Assembly (NCBI GenBank): GCA_013397795.1
Contig: VZTJ01002531.1
Coordinates: forward strand, 310,001 to 374,000
Source of the DNA: Orthonyx spaldingii
Taxonomy: Eukaryota > Chordata > Aves > Passeriformes > Orthonychidae
Direction: 5' to 3'
Length of the DNA stretch: 64,000 bases
Part shown: positions 47,960 to 60,083 of the stretch, piece by piece
Numbering within the stretch: position 1 is the first letter of the stretch
How the letters are laid out: every line of letters starts with the position of its first letter
Translations under genes and position numbers: made by a program
The notes under the pieces: model-generated
Database searches by the model: none
Seen by the model: the letters and a program-made list of their open reading frames with translations, nothing else
What the model was told of the DNA's origin: nothing

Positions 47960-50900
47960 ATCTGTGAATCCCTGGGGTTTTTGGGCTTACAAGCACTTTG
48001 ATTTATTAAAAGTTATACACATTTACTGGTAAAAGTTCATATTATGGCTCCAGGTAAGCTGAGGTCAAGTTGCTCAGGAAGAAATTTGCACTTAAATGAA
48101 CCAGCCTTTCAGCCTGACAAAGATGAAGACATTCAGCATTGACATTTCCCCAGTGGGTCTGGGATCAGCAGTGAGGGAAGAGGCAGTGCCATTTCCAGGT
48201 GCCAGGATTGCTCACTAAAGTGAAGGCAAAGTGTTTCCAAGCAAATACTTTCAGTAGAGCAAGAGGGAAAAGAAAACACAACCAACAACAAAACCCTGAG
48301 CAAACATATCATCCCATAGGCTGCAGCAAGACCAAAGTATCCAAATTGCATCTGACTGAGGGCACAGAAGAGAAGAGGGAAAAACCCCAAGTCCTACATG
48401 TAGGGACTGAATAACCAGCCCCATACATGCATAAAGGACAGCTTGTACTATCATTACAACTTCAAAAATAACTTTTTTTTTGAGGAGAGGCATGAAGAAG
48501 ACTGAGAGGAAAGAGAAAACGGGCACAGAAGGACCAAAGTATGTACTGTACTAAACCAGAAATCACAAACCCAGCCTCTGACCAATATATTGTCTTTTAA
48601 AAATTCCAAGAATCTCTTTAAATGCCTTCTTATTTCCTCTCTTGGTTGCTTAGTTCAATAGACAGAGTACTGTGTGCCAGATAAAACTCCCTCATATCCC
48701 TCCTATTAGATAAGAAGAGAAAAAGAAACGCATGGAAAAGGAACTGCAGCATAATGTATGGTTTGAAAAACAACCGAAAACAGGCTTTAAAAGACACACC
48801 AATGAAACTGAGATTAAGGAAAAATTCATTATTGTTTGAACCACCAGATCTTTAGTGGCCATTTGACAATCTGTGATACCATGAGGGGTCCCAAAACACT
48901 TCAGTGGAGAGGTGGGTGCTCTTATCTTTATTGAGCAGGGCGTGATCCTGGCTCACATGAGCTGAAGCATTTTGTGTGTGCTCACAGTGCAGGTCCATGG
49001 CAGGATGAGGGACAGACCCTGGACTCCACAGCACTTTTCAGGGACACTGTGCACCTTTTACTAAAACACTGATGACAGCAAGGAGTCTCCAGTGAACCAC
49101 AATGACTTTATGCAATCATAGCACACCTATGAAAGTTATCTCAGATAAAAATGTTTTTCCCCAACAACCTGAAACCTCATTCCATCATTTGCACCCCCAA
49201 AAACGCACACAGTACCCAGCTAGTTTTCACATTGGCTCTGCATTGGAATCACCCAACTTGCACCAGTGTTTTTGTCCAATATTGCATCAGCTCATATTCA
49301 GGTCTAAGTTGCTTAGTAAAATTCTAACATGGTAAACCCATACTGTGTCCCATACCACAACTGAGCATAAACAAAGCTTTAAAAATACTGTGTTACTCTA
49401 ACTACAGTCTCTCAGGATACTGCTACAGGAGAAAGAAGGGAAACATAGATGAAAGGACAGCACTTTTTGTTGTAAATTATCTGATCACAGCTCCCCTGTA
49501 AATCTGGGAGGTGTACATGTTTGTTACACCTGAAACCAGTGAGAAATAAGCTGTACAGTGCCTCACACCATCCCTTACCATCAGTTACTAACAACAGTTG
49601 TCATTCTGGCAATGGGCTGGCTGATGCTGATACTGTACCTCATTATCACACAGAAGTCTCCTGAATTACCTTCAAGATGTGCACGAGGAGTCACAGAGCA
49701 CGTTGATAATTACTTGTGCCACAGCAGTGTGGTGTGTTTTACAAGGGACAGTCAAGGACTCAAGCAGAACACCTGAAAGGACTTGTTTTGATGTGTTGCC
49801 CGTTTAGGTGAATTTAAGAACACATACAGGTAAAGAAAACAGGTTCACTTATCCTATGGGGATTTTATTCTACGCTGTGAGAAGATGTGTAATTAGATTC
49901 TTGCAACGCCTGACTACACTTCTGGATTTTCCAATTTAGGTTTGATTACCTGATGATTAATAAAATTTCAAATTTCAGTTCTGATTTTCTTCCATAGTCT
50001 GCAAGTAGGAACAATTTCCACGACTGCAGAAGAACTTCAGCTCCTCCTGAGGAGGGGCAATGACTCCACAGGAGCAGGAAGGAAATGCTGCTCAGGAGCT
50101 GTCAGGATCACAATCACCACAGCTCGTAGCCTCTCTTTAGTCTGTAAAACTCAGACCTCTAAGGTATGCTTCCAGTTTCATTCTGCTAGTGGATGTTCCT
50201 CCCTGCAGGCTGGAAATGCTCAGGAGGCACAAACTTTTCCTTGACAATTGTTCTCTCTACAAATGTCCCATCCTGTGACCTAAATGCAAACCTAGAGGGA
50301 AGCAGCTGCAGACCTGCACCAGATGAGCCACAATATTCAGAGAAGGAGATCCCTGCTCTAAGGGCAGCCTTTGGGGCACCCTCATCCACATCACATCAGG
50401 AAAACAATAAACTAGTCCAATAGCAGAGAGTTGAAAAATCAGGCTAAGATAACTTACGACACCAACCACTACACAAGCCTCATTAAATTCACACAGCCAA
50501 GGCTGGCTTGGGAGCACCAAAGGATTTAATGTACAGCAAAGGACATATTCCAACCATAAATACATAAGACAGATGAAAAAAAGGACAATCCAGTTAAGGC
50601 AGGATGTGCAGAGTGCTGGAGAAAAGATGGTAAGAAAAAACTAAATGAGCTTTCAGCAAAATTTGAAAGGGGAAGTGGTAGACAGGGAATAGACAGAGAA
50701 ATACTGTGAGATAATGATTAATATCAAGGCCTCAAATCAGTAAGAATGGTTCAAGGGAGCATAAAATTCAAACAGATGAATTGATCTGATTTTTGTTCCT
50801 CAGTCTGTGTGAATCATGGAAAACAACATAAATTCGACATGGAGAAAAGCAGTTGTACACCAGTACTTTAGATGGAGAGAAGAAAGACTGGAGGCAAGTC

Positions 50901-52059
50901 ACTGTTGTTTCTATCATCTATCCAGTAGTATCCCACTGATAACAACATAAAAAAAGCAGCATTTACTGGAATAGATGACAAAAAGGATCTAAACTTTCAC
51001 CAGGAAAACAAAGCACTGGAAAGGCTGGATGACATACAGGGAGACAGTATGGTTCAGCTTTGTTAAAGAACATACTAGACAGAACTGAGCATTTCCTTAC
51101 AACCCTATGCTGCCTTAGTGAACTATGTTGCTTTCATAATTGCAACTAATTCAGACACTAGAATGTGCAGTCTGAAATGTCTGCTCGTCACCATCTATCA
51201 AAGTCTCTTCCCTTGTCCCCCAGAGCCTGGCTGCAAGGCTCAGTGCAAAGCTAAGATTACCTCCAAGCCAAAGTCAAGGGAAAAGCAAGTCCCAGCTATG
51301 CTGTGAAGAAGAGCAGGATATCATTCCTTCTTTAAAATAAGCACTACTTTATGCTGGCTGCTGTGGCTTCGTTTTAAAATTTACCCAACCATCATAGAAA
51401 AGAACAATTAGGAAAACATTTCAATTGGGAACATGGAGCACAACCAATGAGTTTTTGGACATTACCACAGGTTAAATTTGGTTTACCAAGAAACATCATA
51501 ATTTTAGTTATATCATTTTTTTCCTCCTCACTATATTTACAAGACTCTTGCAGTGGTGCCAGACTTCTACCTGTGCCACCTACGTACCGACAGAGATTTG
51601 AAAGGTGAAGGATGGGAATGGAGCATGACTGAGACTTTTACTTCATGCCAGGGGTAACTGCTGTGGCAGAAGCATGTTGCAAAGCAAGAATGATAGTCAA
51701 TTTACCATCTGTCAAAGTATTTGCTAAGGAACACATAGATGAGCATAAACATCTAGCAACATCCCTGAAACTTGCGATGTTTGCAATTGCGATGTAACAT
51801 TAGCAAAATACAATAAAGCAAAAGCATAAAAGGCAAATCCTCCCTAGCATGTTGCCTCTTTCAGAAGACTGGTTCTTATTATGTTGAGCCTTCTGTTCTC
51901 AAATTCAGAACCTGAGAAAGCTATTGCATGTATAAAGAAAGAAAAAGGGACTGTGTTGTTCAGCTTAAAGATGATTAATGCATCATTTGCTGTTAGAGGT
52001 AATGAGGATTTCAGTTGCTTTTGGCCCCTGTAGGATTTTCTGAGCTTTGCCTAAACGAA
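47960..52059. other. non-coding DNA, no gene recognised
   Basis: Four kilobases without a supported gene, RNA or clear interspersed repeat. Short stop-free stretches in this part have no recognisable domains. Confidence 0.5.
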
Positions 52060-52240
52060 CAAACAACAATCTGTGTTAATGAACAACTCCAAAGGCTTCG
52101 ATAAGATGCATATCTCCCATTCACATGGAATAGTACCACCATAAATCGTACGTGTTGTGTGTAACACATTTAGGCGGCAAACAGACGTGCTCTAATGCCA
52201 TTGTAGCTCTGTCTGTACCCTAATTCTGCAGGAAAAAACC
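52060..52240. promoter_or_regulatory. possible conserved non-coding element
   Basis: Compact complex sequence retaining several CpGs (ttcgata, atcgtacgtg, ggcggc and agacgtg wording) in a CpG-poor region. The texture is like a conserved enhancer. No alignment was possible. Confidence 0.22.
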
Positions 52241-52679
52241 CAAAACCTTTGGCTGAAGGACAGATTGCTACACCTTCACCTCCTAAAGTCACTGTAGCAC
52301 ATACCCTGCTCATCCCCAGCATGGCTGCAGCTTCTCTTGGCAGTGGGGGAGATGCAGGCAGAGCACAGATTGCCTTTGGGTTTGGAAAGCTCAGCACGTG
52401 CAGTGCCCTGCAAAGGGTCTGTAAAGGCACCCAGGCCATGCCGTGGAAGGTTCGTCCCAGTGGGAGGAGATCATCCCTTCTGCTGCAGTGTTCCTGTCAC
52501 AGCTGGAAGGGTTGCAGGCTCCTGTAGCCAGAGCTCTGTGGCACAAGGCACACGTGAAACACCTTGCAAAGAACACAGCCTGCTTTGCACCACTTGCAAG
52601 ACAACCCCATGGCTAAATATGCTTTAAATTATCCTTCATGGGAACTGCTGAATGCAAAACGTATTAATTTTACCCGTGT

Positions 52680-52703
52680 ACACACACACACACACACACA
52701 CAA
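52680..52703. repeat. (CA)n dinucleotide microsatellite
   Basis: Eleven consecutive CA units bordered by TGTA on the left. It is likely polymorphic in length. Minus-strand reading frames across it show CVCVCV artefacts and are not genes. Confidence 0.95.
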
Positions 52704-54512
52704 GAATACCCGTATGAAACAAGGTGTAACACAGCAGTAGCACCCAAACAAACCAGGGGCTCTGGCTGCTTTTTGACAGAGCTGAGCAAACCTGCTTGAA
52801 AAGGACAGAGCCGAGGACCTGAGGAGAGGAGAAAGCCAAGGACATTGGAAAACGCAGCATCTGGAATGTGGCCCAAAGCAAACTTCCATGAGATGATTTC
52901 CAGCATAATCACCACCTGAAAGATGAATGACGAGCAGAACCTCACCTCCTCCTGCTTTGAGAGGAACAATGCTTTGCAAGAGTGTTACCCCCTGTGGTAG
53001 CACCAGGGCACCAAGTTTCAGCACTGATTTTTATAACTAAAATAACCCTGTAGGTCCTGCCTTTACACTGACAGTGGGGTTTAGGAGCAGGTATGAAGTG
53101 CGTATGTACAAACCATGTCCGTGCAAGACACTGCAACTTCCCAATTCCTCATCCTCTTACGTGGTCGGGTGCAGTTTCTTCAAAGCCTGCAAGCAGAACA
53201 TGAATCTTTCATCCAACCATCCTCTGGTTATGCCACATTCAGAACTGAATCCTACCCACAGGGGGATGAGATCAGTCACCTGAGGAAGGGCAGCTGTGCG
53301 CCTAGCGGAGTAAAAGTCCGTGATTTAAAAAATGTGAAATAAAACTATTATCCAAATAAACAAAAACTTCCCCATAGAGAGAGAGGCAGAATTCTGATGT
53401 AATGATAGCTCTGCATGCACATTGGGCTTGAGCTGAGTCCTTGCATGATAGGCAAGCAGATAACTTGGAAGTAAATAATGGAAATCAAGCCCAGAATACT
53501 CCATTTTTTTTTAAAGACACTCATTTTGCATAGTACCACAACAAAAATTTATGTCCCACTGCTCTGCCCTTATTTTCATGTGATCAACTGGAGGTTTTCA
53601 TTCTGGAGAGGGGAACAGAAGGAGAAGGAAGTGGCTTCTGGGTTAGTAATTTACAGATCCGTATTTCTTTTATACTGCAAGTATGTTCCATTTGTTCTGA
53701 AAATATGTAATGATCTAAAATGGGGACAATTTTAATGAATTGGACTCATAATATTTCATATCTTGCTGCCAGACTCTTAGTCAATCAAACTAATGTTATA
53801 AAGGAACAGCCAACAGCCAATTTTGACATCCTTTAAGCAGGTCAGTTATAAGCCAATTAGCTCTACCTACTTGGTCTCCAAGGCCTGAATAAAATATAGC
53901 CCATTTTGATTAGAAGCACTACTTCCACCAGTGTGCACATGTCTTAAAATAGACTGCAGAAATACTTAAAGCCCCATGGAATTGTTAAAGGAAGTCTCCA
54001 TCCTACTGAAGTCAATTACTGTAATACAATTTCTCCTGACTTCTCACAGATTACGAGAGCTCCCAGATTCACACAGTGTCATTCCAGTTTTATTGGATAG
54101 CAGAAAACCTAAGTGCTGCATTCATCAGAGCCCTTCCATCTGCTGAATACAACTTTTCTGCAACGTAAGACAAATTGAAAGCATCAGTCTTGAATTCCAG
54201 CGAAATTCCTGGCGAACTAACTTCAGCAAAAGGAAATCAATCAGAATTGCATTTGTATGCACCTCACATTAATTTCTCCTGTTTATTTTAACACAACTTT
54301 CACATTATTAATAACTGTCAGATCCTCTTTGACTGAAATGCAGTTATTAAAACTGGGTTAAATAAGACTCAGCAAATTATTTCAAGAATTAATTTTGCAT
54401 TAACTTGAACTTTTACATTTTATTTTATTAATTAGTAAATTCTTTTTTCTTGTTAATTGTATAATGTTTAAGACCTGAGAAACATATGGATGTTTCTTTT
54501 TCCAAGAATATC
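52704..54512. other. non-coding DNA, no gene recognised
   Basis: No gene was recognised. An A/T-rich patch lies at 54,290-54,470. The target-site duplication AATATC of the following LTR occupies 54,507-54,512. Confidence 0.5.
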
Positions 54513-54763
54513 TGTCGCTGTTGAGCCAATGTCGAAACAAGAGTCCCATGAGAGAGATTGCCGAGAAAAGGGAATTATTTATTGAAATGCAGCTTTATAT
54601 ACAAAATGAATGCTAACTGGCATTGGCCACAGCCCTCCGCCCCCTGGGGCTGATTGGCCACAGGCATTCACCACCTGTTTCCAAAGGAGCTCTGAACACT
54701 TTATCTTGTATTTACCATAAACAGAAAGATTTTCTCGTGAGAAACAGGTTCTGTGCTGTCACA
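54513..54763 (-). mobile_element. solo LTR of class-II-like endogenous retrovirus (copy 2)
   Basis: A 251-bp unit reads on the minus strand from TGTGACAGCACAGA to CAACAGCGACA, with TG...CA ends. It is flanked by a perfect 6-bp target-site duplication AATATC (54,507-54,512 and 54,764-54,769). On the minus strand a TATATAAAG box (54,593-54,601) precedes an AATAAA signal (54,578-54,583). Upstream a GC box (54,638-54,644) lies between two CCAAT boxes (54,622-54,626 and 54,653-54,657). This is a complete U3-R-U5 layout without internal genes, hence a solo LTR. The ends and promoter order match the LTR at 27,702-27,970, though the bodies are diverged, so they are the same family but probably different subfamilies. 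Confidence 0.92.
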
Positions 54764-54986
54764 AATATCCTTCTTTACATTCTTTAAAAAATGGGTGGGT
54801 TTTTTCATTATTTGTCCCACTCTCCAGTAAGATATAATCATTTTCTTTGGAACCACACTGATGAGTAGGGAGTGCTAGAAAGTTCTTGTTTTGTATGTAG
54901 TCACACAAACGCCTTGCAAAAATATTCCTGTCATTCATTGCATTCTATACTTAATGTAGACTGAACTTCAGAACAGCAGATCTGGT

Positions 54987-55081
54987 AAAAAAAACACCAA
55001 CCCCACAACAACAATAAAAGACAAACAACAAACAAAACCCATACAAAAACCAAACCAAACAAATGAAACCCCACCAACACC
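54987..55081. repeat. A/C-rich low-complexity tract
   Basis: About 95 bp of AAAC, ACC and CAACA units with almost no G or T. It resembles the tracts at 47,877 and 59,978. The mirror-strand translation (a Val/Phe-rich run) is meaningless. Confidence 0.85.
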
Positions 55082-57147
55082 TAAAATCTCCAGCAGCATA
55101 GGTAGAAATTGTCTTAATTTCTTGGAAAAACTCCAAATTGGGAAAGACCCTTAGAAATTCAAATTCATCTGTAATCTTACTTGAATCTTCCTATTATTTT
55201 AATACACTAAAAAAGATTCTGCATGTAGCATATAAGCAATAAGTCAGATTTTTGTTTGTTTTCTTAGTTTCTGGGTAAGCCAAATTCGCAAATAACAGAA
55301 TTTTTTGAAACCACCCCAGCAGCAAATCTATCCTTCTATGTTTCACCATGTTTGCTACTCTAATCATACAGTCAGCAAAAAAATTAGGAGGATGTATGGC
55401 TAATAATCCAAGGGCACAAGAAGCAGCAAGCCCAGGATTCAGAACCATCTAGAACTGCCAAAAAGGCACATTATGAAAAGCTAGAGGGGCCTGACCCCAG
55501 CTATTGGGTTTGGCACAAGCCATATGACGCCAGATGGATTCCAGCCAGGGTGGCCTGGCCAAATGCAAAAAGACATAACATGAGTTTGAATTCAACCTAA
55601 GAGGATTTCGTTGACAGGAACTGGAATTAAGATCATACAAACCAGCAAAAATGTAATATTGAGGGTTGTAAAATTTACTCGTGTTCAGGAATGTAAATAA
55701 GCTCTTCTAGAGTAATTAAAAACAAAGATATAACTGTTTCTTACAGTGAATAGAGAAAAATTGAAACCCCTTACCAAAGAAAAAGAATACAACTTCCTTG
55801 ATTTAATGTTTAATTATACTGCACCTAATTATTGAAACTCTTGATAACTGATGCATTAGAAACAATTGTATTTGCCTTCTGAAAAGTGCAATAAACATTT
55901 TCTGTAATACACTACTTTTTCAATTTTCAGATGATTGCCCATCCTGTGTCCATTACCCTTCTGCATTTCCACTGAGCTTTAATTAGAGTTGAAGTATGTC
56001 TTGATTTGCTGATTAAACATCACAAGCAATTTAAAAGAAAGGGTCATAATTTTAAATGTGCAGGAAACCAAGAAACTGCATTTAACCTACTTCACAAAAC
56101 ATAGCATTAAATCATGTACTTTTTAAGAGAAAATTTCTTATCATTTCAAGGTATAAATTAATTTTTTGCTGAAGCTGGGAAAAGTCTGAGCTATTCTTGA
56201 GAATGAACCAAGGGAGCAAAGGGGATGTCGACTACAGGAGGGCATAAGTGTAATTTGCAGTCCAAGGTGCTTGTACTCTAATGGGTACATAATAGATGGA
56301 ATGGCTGCAAGTTGTTCACACAGGAATGATCATTATTCCCATCCCAGAAGGACTTCCTTCAGAAACTCATCCTGCCTGTCTACACCAGTACCTTTGGTCT
56401 ACAGCACTTATTTACCTTGAGGATAAAACCAGAATCACGTGCAAGCCATCTATATGGATGTAAATGTACACGTATTCTAGTTCTCCTTCCCTGATTTGGA
56501 AATGTGAGAAACGTATGCACTGGTTTGTTTCTTAGCAGGAGAATTTTTGACATCTTAGTAATTGCTTTTTGGTAATGTCAGAGCAAGGGATCTCTGGAGA
56601 TGGATATTTAAAATTGTTTTTTTCCAAAAGGTTATTCATTAAAGAGAAGTAAGTGCAACCTAAATGTTTGTGCATTTTTCACTGAAGAATCTTTCATAAG
56701 CTGTTGTATCCTTTTTCTTACAAACAGCTGCCATAGCATCATTTCATTAAGTAATCAGTTTTTCCTTTACTCACACACACTCAACAGACATTGTAATTGC
56801 TGGTTACTGAGTTAATATGAAAAAAAATAATCGTGGACTCAGAGACATGGCTTAAAAGGAAATATTTCACATGAAAACAAAGTGACATGCTTAGAGAGTG
56901 ACAGAACATTCAAAATTTGATGCTTCAAATTAGATACCCAGTACCCCTAGCTATGAAGTGTTATGCAAATGTTTAAGTGAACGGTACTAATCAGTGTAAA
57001 ATTAAATGCCCTTAGCTTTTGCAGAACTGGGGTTGTGTTCTATTGTTACATAACTCCATAAATTACTTGCTTTTTAACAGTTCTTAAGTCACTTATTTTA
57101 GTATCTGAATGTAGCTACAGGCACATAAATTTGAAAGTGTGATAATA
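55082..57147. other. non-coding DNA, no gene recognised
   Basis: AT-rich sequence. No coding, RNA or clear repeat signal was seen. Confidence 0.5.
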
Positions 57148-57212
57148 GATTACCTAAGGCCAGACAGTGAATCAATGTCTAAGTCGGAAGAGGAAACCTG
57201 GAATCCCAAGTA
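57148..57212 (+). mobile_element. MIR/L2-like ancient repeat remnant
   Basis: The order tacctaaggccagacagtga, then atgtctaagtcgga, then aaacctggaatccc parallels the 3' half of MIR/L2-type relics (cccaaggtcacacagctagt, then a gtggcagagccggg block, then gaacccagg). The copy is short and ancient, on the plus strand. The exact family needs a profile search. Confidence 0.5.
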
Positions 57213-57439
57213 CCCATTGAAAGACAAGGTGACACTGCTCAGTGTAGAGAAAAAATATTTCATCTACAGCTCATGCAAAAATAAAGCAATAATGCTCCCC
57301 AAACTGGAATTCTCTCCTTGAGATTATCTTAAGCACATTGTGTATTCCTTTACCATCACTCTTAGCGAGGTAGGTGTGGAAGGATTAAAAACACAAAAAG
57401 CCAAACCTGAAACTCAAAGCATTCTTCACTAGGATTAAA

Positions 57440-57640
57440 TCATTAATTGCTTGCACTCTTCTTGCAGTGGTCCTAATTATATTGTAAATAAGACTATGTA
57501 CAGTATCAGCTGAATTACTTAAACAGTTTAATTACCCTGAAAAATGCTAATAAGTAAGAAGTCTATAGGAAGTCAACAAAGTGGCTTTGTAATTAGTGCA
57601 AAAAGTTAAAGTTGTGTCAAAATAACCCCCCATATGGAAA
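57440..57640. promoter_or_regulatory. possible conserved non-coding element
   Basis: Contains a forkhead-type TGTAAATA at 57,483-57,490 close to a CTAATTATATT core, with further TAATTA and TTAATTA cores to about 57,600. Regulatory role inferred from motif density only. Confidence 0.2.
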
Positions 57641-59113
57641 ATTTTGTATTTAGAATAAATGTGGTGTAAAATTTTTAGGGTGTCAAGGTGAAGGCAGATT
57701 ATGAACTATAGAAAGCTTTTTTAAAGAGTTCAGTCCCTCTTTCCCCACCACTGCAACAAGTATTCCCCCAGCAAGCATCAACGGGACTAGGAAACCAGAG
57801 AGCTGGGAAGTAGATGTTAGGGAGTCTAATAGCTTCGAGGACCCTAAAACCTACCTACGTGAGAAATTTGTCAAAGGTGCAATTGGTTTCCACATGTTTC
57901 CGTTTCAATGAACCTTCTTTTTCAGTAGAGGCACAACCCTTCAGAAAATTTCCAGCCAGATTAACAAGAGCTGATTCTTGCTTTCAGAATTTCAGAATAT
58001 ATTTCAGAAATATATCAAGTCACTTTAAGAACATTTAAAAGTGCTGTGGCTCATTGTCTTCAGCTGGGGCAATGTGAACTGTGAAGTGATAAAATCTAGT
58101 CTCTGCCTGAGCCTGAGCTATGAACTTCCATGCGAACTCAGCCACTATTTCTTTGGGGGGATGAGAAAAGGAAAAAAAAAAAAAATTAAAAAGAATTTTC
58201 TGCTTCTGAATATGCCAAAAGTTTCTAGCCTCCTTTGGGTCTGAAATCACTCATTCTCAAGTTAGACCTGTGACCCTGCATTTTGGCACCCGTGATTCCC
58301 AACAGCATCTGGTGCTGCCACTATCAGGAAACATTTCTGGATGTGGAAATGAATAAGACTGACTTAAGATGCCAAAGGACCTTTTTTGGCATTCAAAGAA
58401 CATCTCAAATAAGTGGAACAACAGCGATTTCTACATAATGCTGAAACATCATTCCTTTTCTGTGTGCTACATTGTGTGTTTCCATTGGTATCTGATAATA
58501 GCAAGAGATTGGTAAGCAAACTAAATACCAAGTCTTTACAGAATTCAGCAGACTTTCGATACATCCCAGGAGAGATGTGGAAAATAATGCTTCACCTTCT
58601 AGAAAACTTAATGTAGTCTGCAAGGTAGGACGTTCGAGGTACAATCTCTGCATTACAAAGCAGCACATTTGCACATGAGGCATCACCACTGATACAGCAC
58701 GAGCAGCCTCAAGGTTAAACAACCCCGATGCTGAGGGTTGAGGCAGCGACTATGAATTACAGCTGGAGCCAAGCTGCACCTCCCTGGAAGTGAACCGGTG
58801 ACCCTCACCAACCCAGAGCACCGAAACAAATCAATTATGGAATATTAATAATGTTTCTGCAATTTCTAAACGTCTCCAAATTCATAAGGGATAAATTTTC
58901 ATTTCATAGAATCAATGGAAAAGGACTCACCATGTTTTCTTGGAAATTATGTCTCTTATCACCTTTGGAAAGTCTAAGCAGACTGAAAAAAACCGGTGCA
59001 CAGTGTTAATCGGGGCCTGAGCAGGAGCAAAGACAACAGCATCCTTCTCAGGTGGGAATAAAAATCTAAAAACATTCTACAGTGGCAAAATGTAAATGAA
59101 CACAGAAACATCA
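57641..59113. other. non-coding DNA, no gene recognised
   Basis: A poly-A stretch lies near 58,171-58,184. Otherwise this is unclassified sequence. A catagaatcaatgg wording at about 58,904 resembles a CR1 3' terminus but no CR1 body follows, so it is not called. Confidence 0.45.
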
Positions 59114-59363
59114 GATGCTCTGATGGCTGGAACCCCTCTGCTATGGAGACAAGCTGGGAGAGTTGGGAATGTTCACCTGGAGAGGAGAAGGCTCTAGAAA
59201 TACCTTCTAGAACCTTCCAATACCCAAAGGGGGATACAAGAGAGCCAGAGAGGAACTTTTGACAAGGACTTGTAGTGATAGGACAAAGGGGTTTCAAACT
59301 GACAGAGGACAGGTTCAGATTAGATATTCAGAAGAAGTTCTTCCCTGTGAGGGTGGTGAGGCC
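59114..59363 (+). mobile_element. CR1 LINE body fragment (end of ORF2/3' UTR)
   Basis: Blocks gatgctctgatggctgg, acctggagaggagaaggctc, cttgtagtgataggacaa, tttcaaactgacagaggac and gttcttccctgtgagggtgg follow one another as in the avian CR1 consensus around the end of the pol-like ORF. The element runs on the plus strand and is truncated at both ends: the microsatellite 3' terminus is absent, and the match stops just after the gtggtgaggcc block. It is diverged and stop-containing, hence inactive. Confidence 0.9.
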
Positions 59364-59977
59364 TTAGAGATCCATGCGCATGCTGAATTTAGTAATTTTA
59401 AATGTGCTAATTTCCAGTTTAGAGCAACAAACAAATTGGATGGCTCATATTTGAACACTTCCCCTTAAGAGATTTGTCAGGTTTGGACTGAGTCCTCAGA
59501 GTACACTGGGTCTCCCACCAATGTAAGCTGCATGTGCAAACTGAAGGCAGCTCATGGTCCTGTGAAATAAACTGCTTGCCCTTTTATATCCTGCAGCACA
59601 TAATTTGAAAAAAAAAATCTGCTTTGCTTACTGCAATTCAAAACTGCAGTGTCCATAACATTTGAATCACATCTTGTTCCTAATCTTAATTATAATTCCA
59701 TGCTATCAGAAATCCTATTTTTATTATTCTAGTTTGATAACAGCCAAACTTCTTGACTTCAGACATCAGACAGTGAAGTATCTCATACATATCTGAATGT
59801 TCCAAGGCACCAGGTACTTCAGAAAGCCCAGGGGAAAACGATATTTGAGTGATGACAGTGGCTCGCATGGGAGCCCACCATTCCCTAGAAGAACATAAAG
59901 ATGTTTTCCTTCAGCAGGCAGAGCTGGGCCTTAAGGGAAAACAGAGAATTTGCAGTTCCTGTAAGTTCTTGTCCTCC
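59364..59977. other. non-coding DNA, no gene recognised
   Basis: No gene or repeat was recognised. Confidence 0.5.
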
Positions 59978-60083
59978 AAAAAAAAAACAACAACAACAAC
60001 AAAAAAATGAAACAAACAAAAAAAAAAAAACCCAAAAAAAAAACAACCAAGAAAACCCACCAACAAACAACCCAAACCAAAAA
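59978..60083. repeat. A/C-rich low-complexity tract
   Basis: About 106 bp of A runs, CAA and AACC units with almost no G or T. Frames across it (poly-Lys/Asn/Gln on one strand, Phe/Cys-rich on the other) are low-complexity artefacts. Confidence 0.9.

Noticed and set aside
52629..53024. Overlapping minus-strand frames with CVCVCV runs
   Set aside because: The runs come from the CA microsatellite, and the frames have no domain.
58620..58645. Possible tRNA T-loop (cgttcgaggt)
   Set aside because: No matching acceptor stem, anticodon arm or D-loop is found at tRNA spacing on either strand.
58900..58935. Possible CR1 terminal microsatellite (catagaatcaatgg)
   Set aside because: No CR1 3' body follows, and the orientation disagrees with the CR1 fragment at 59,114.
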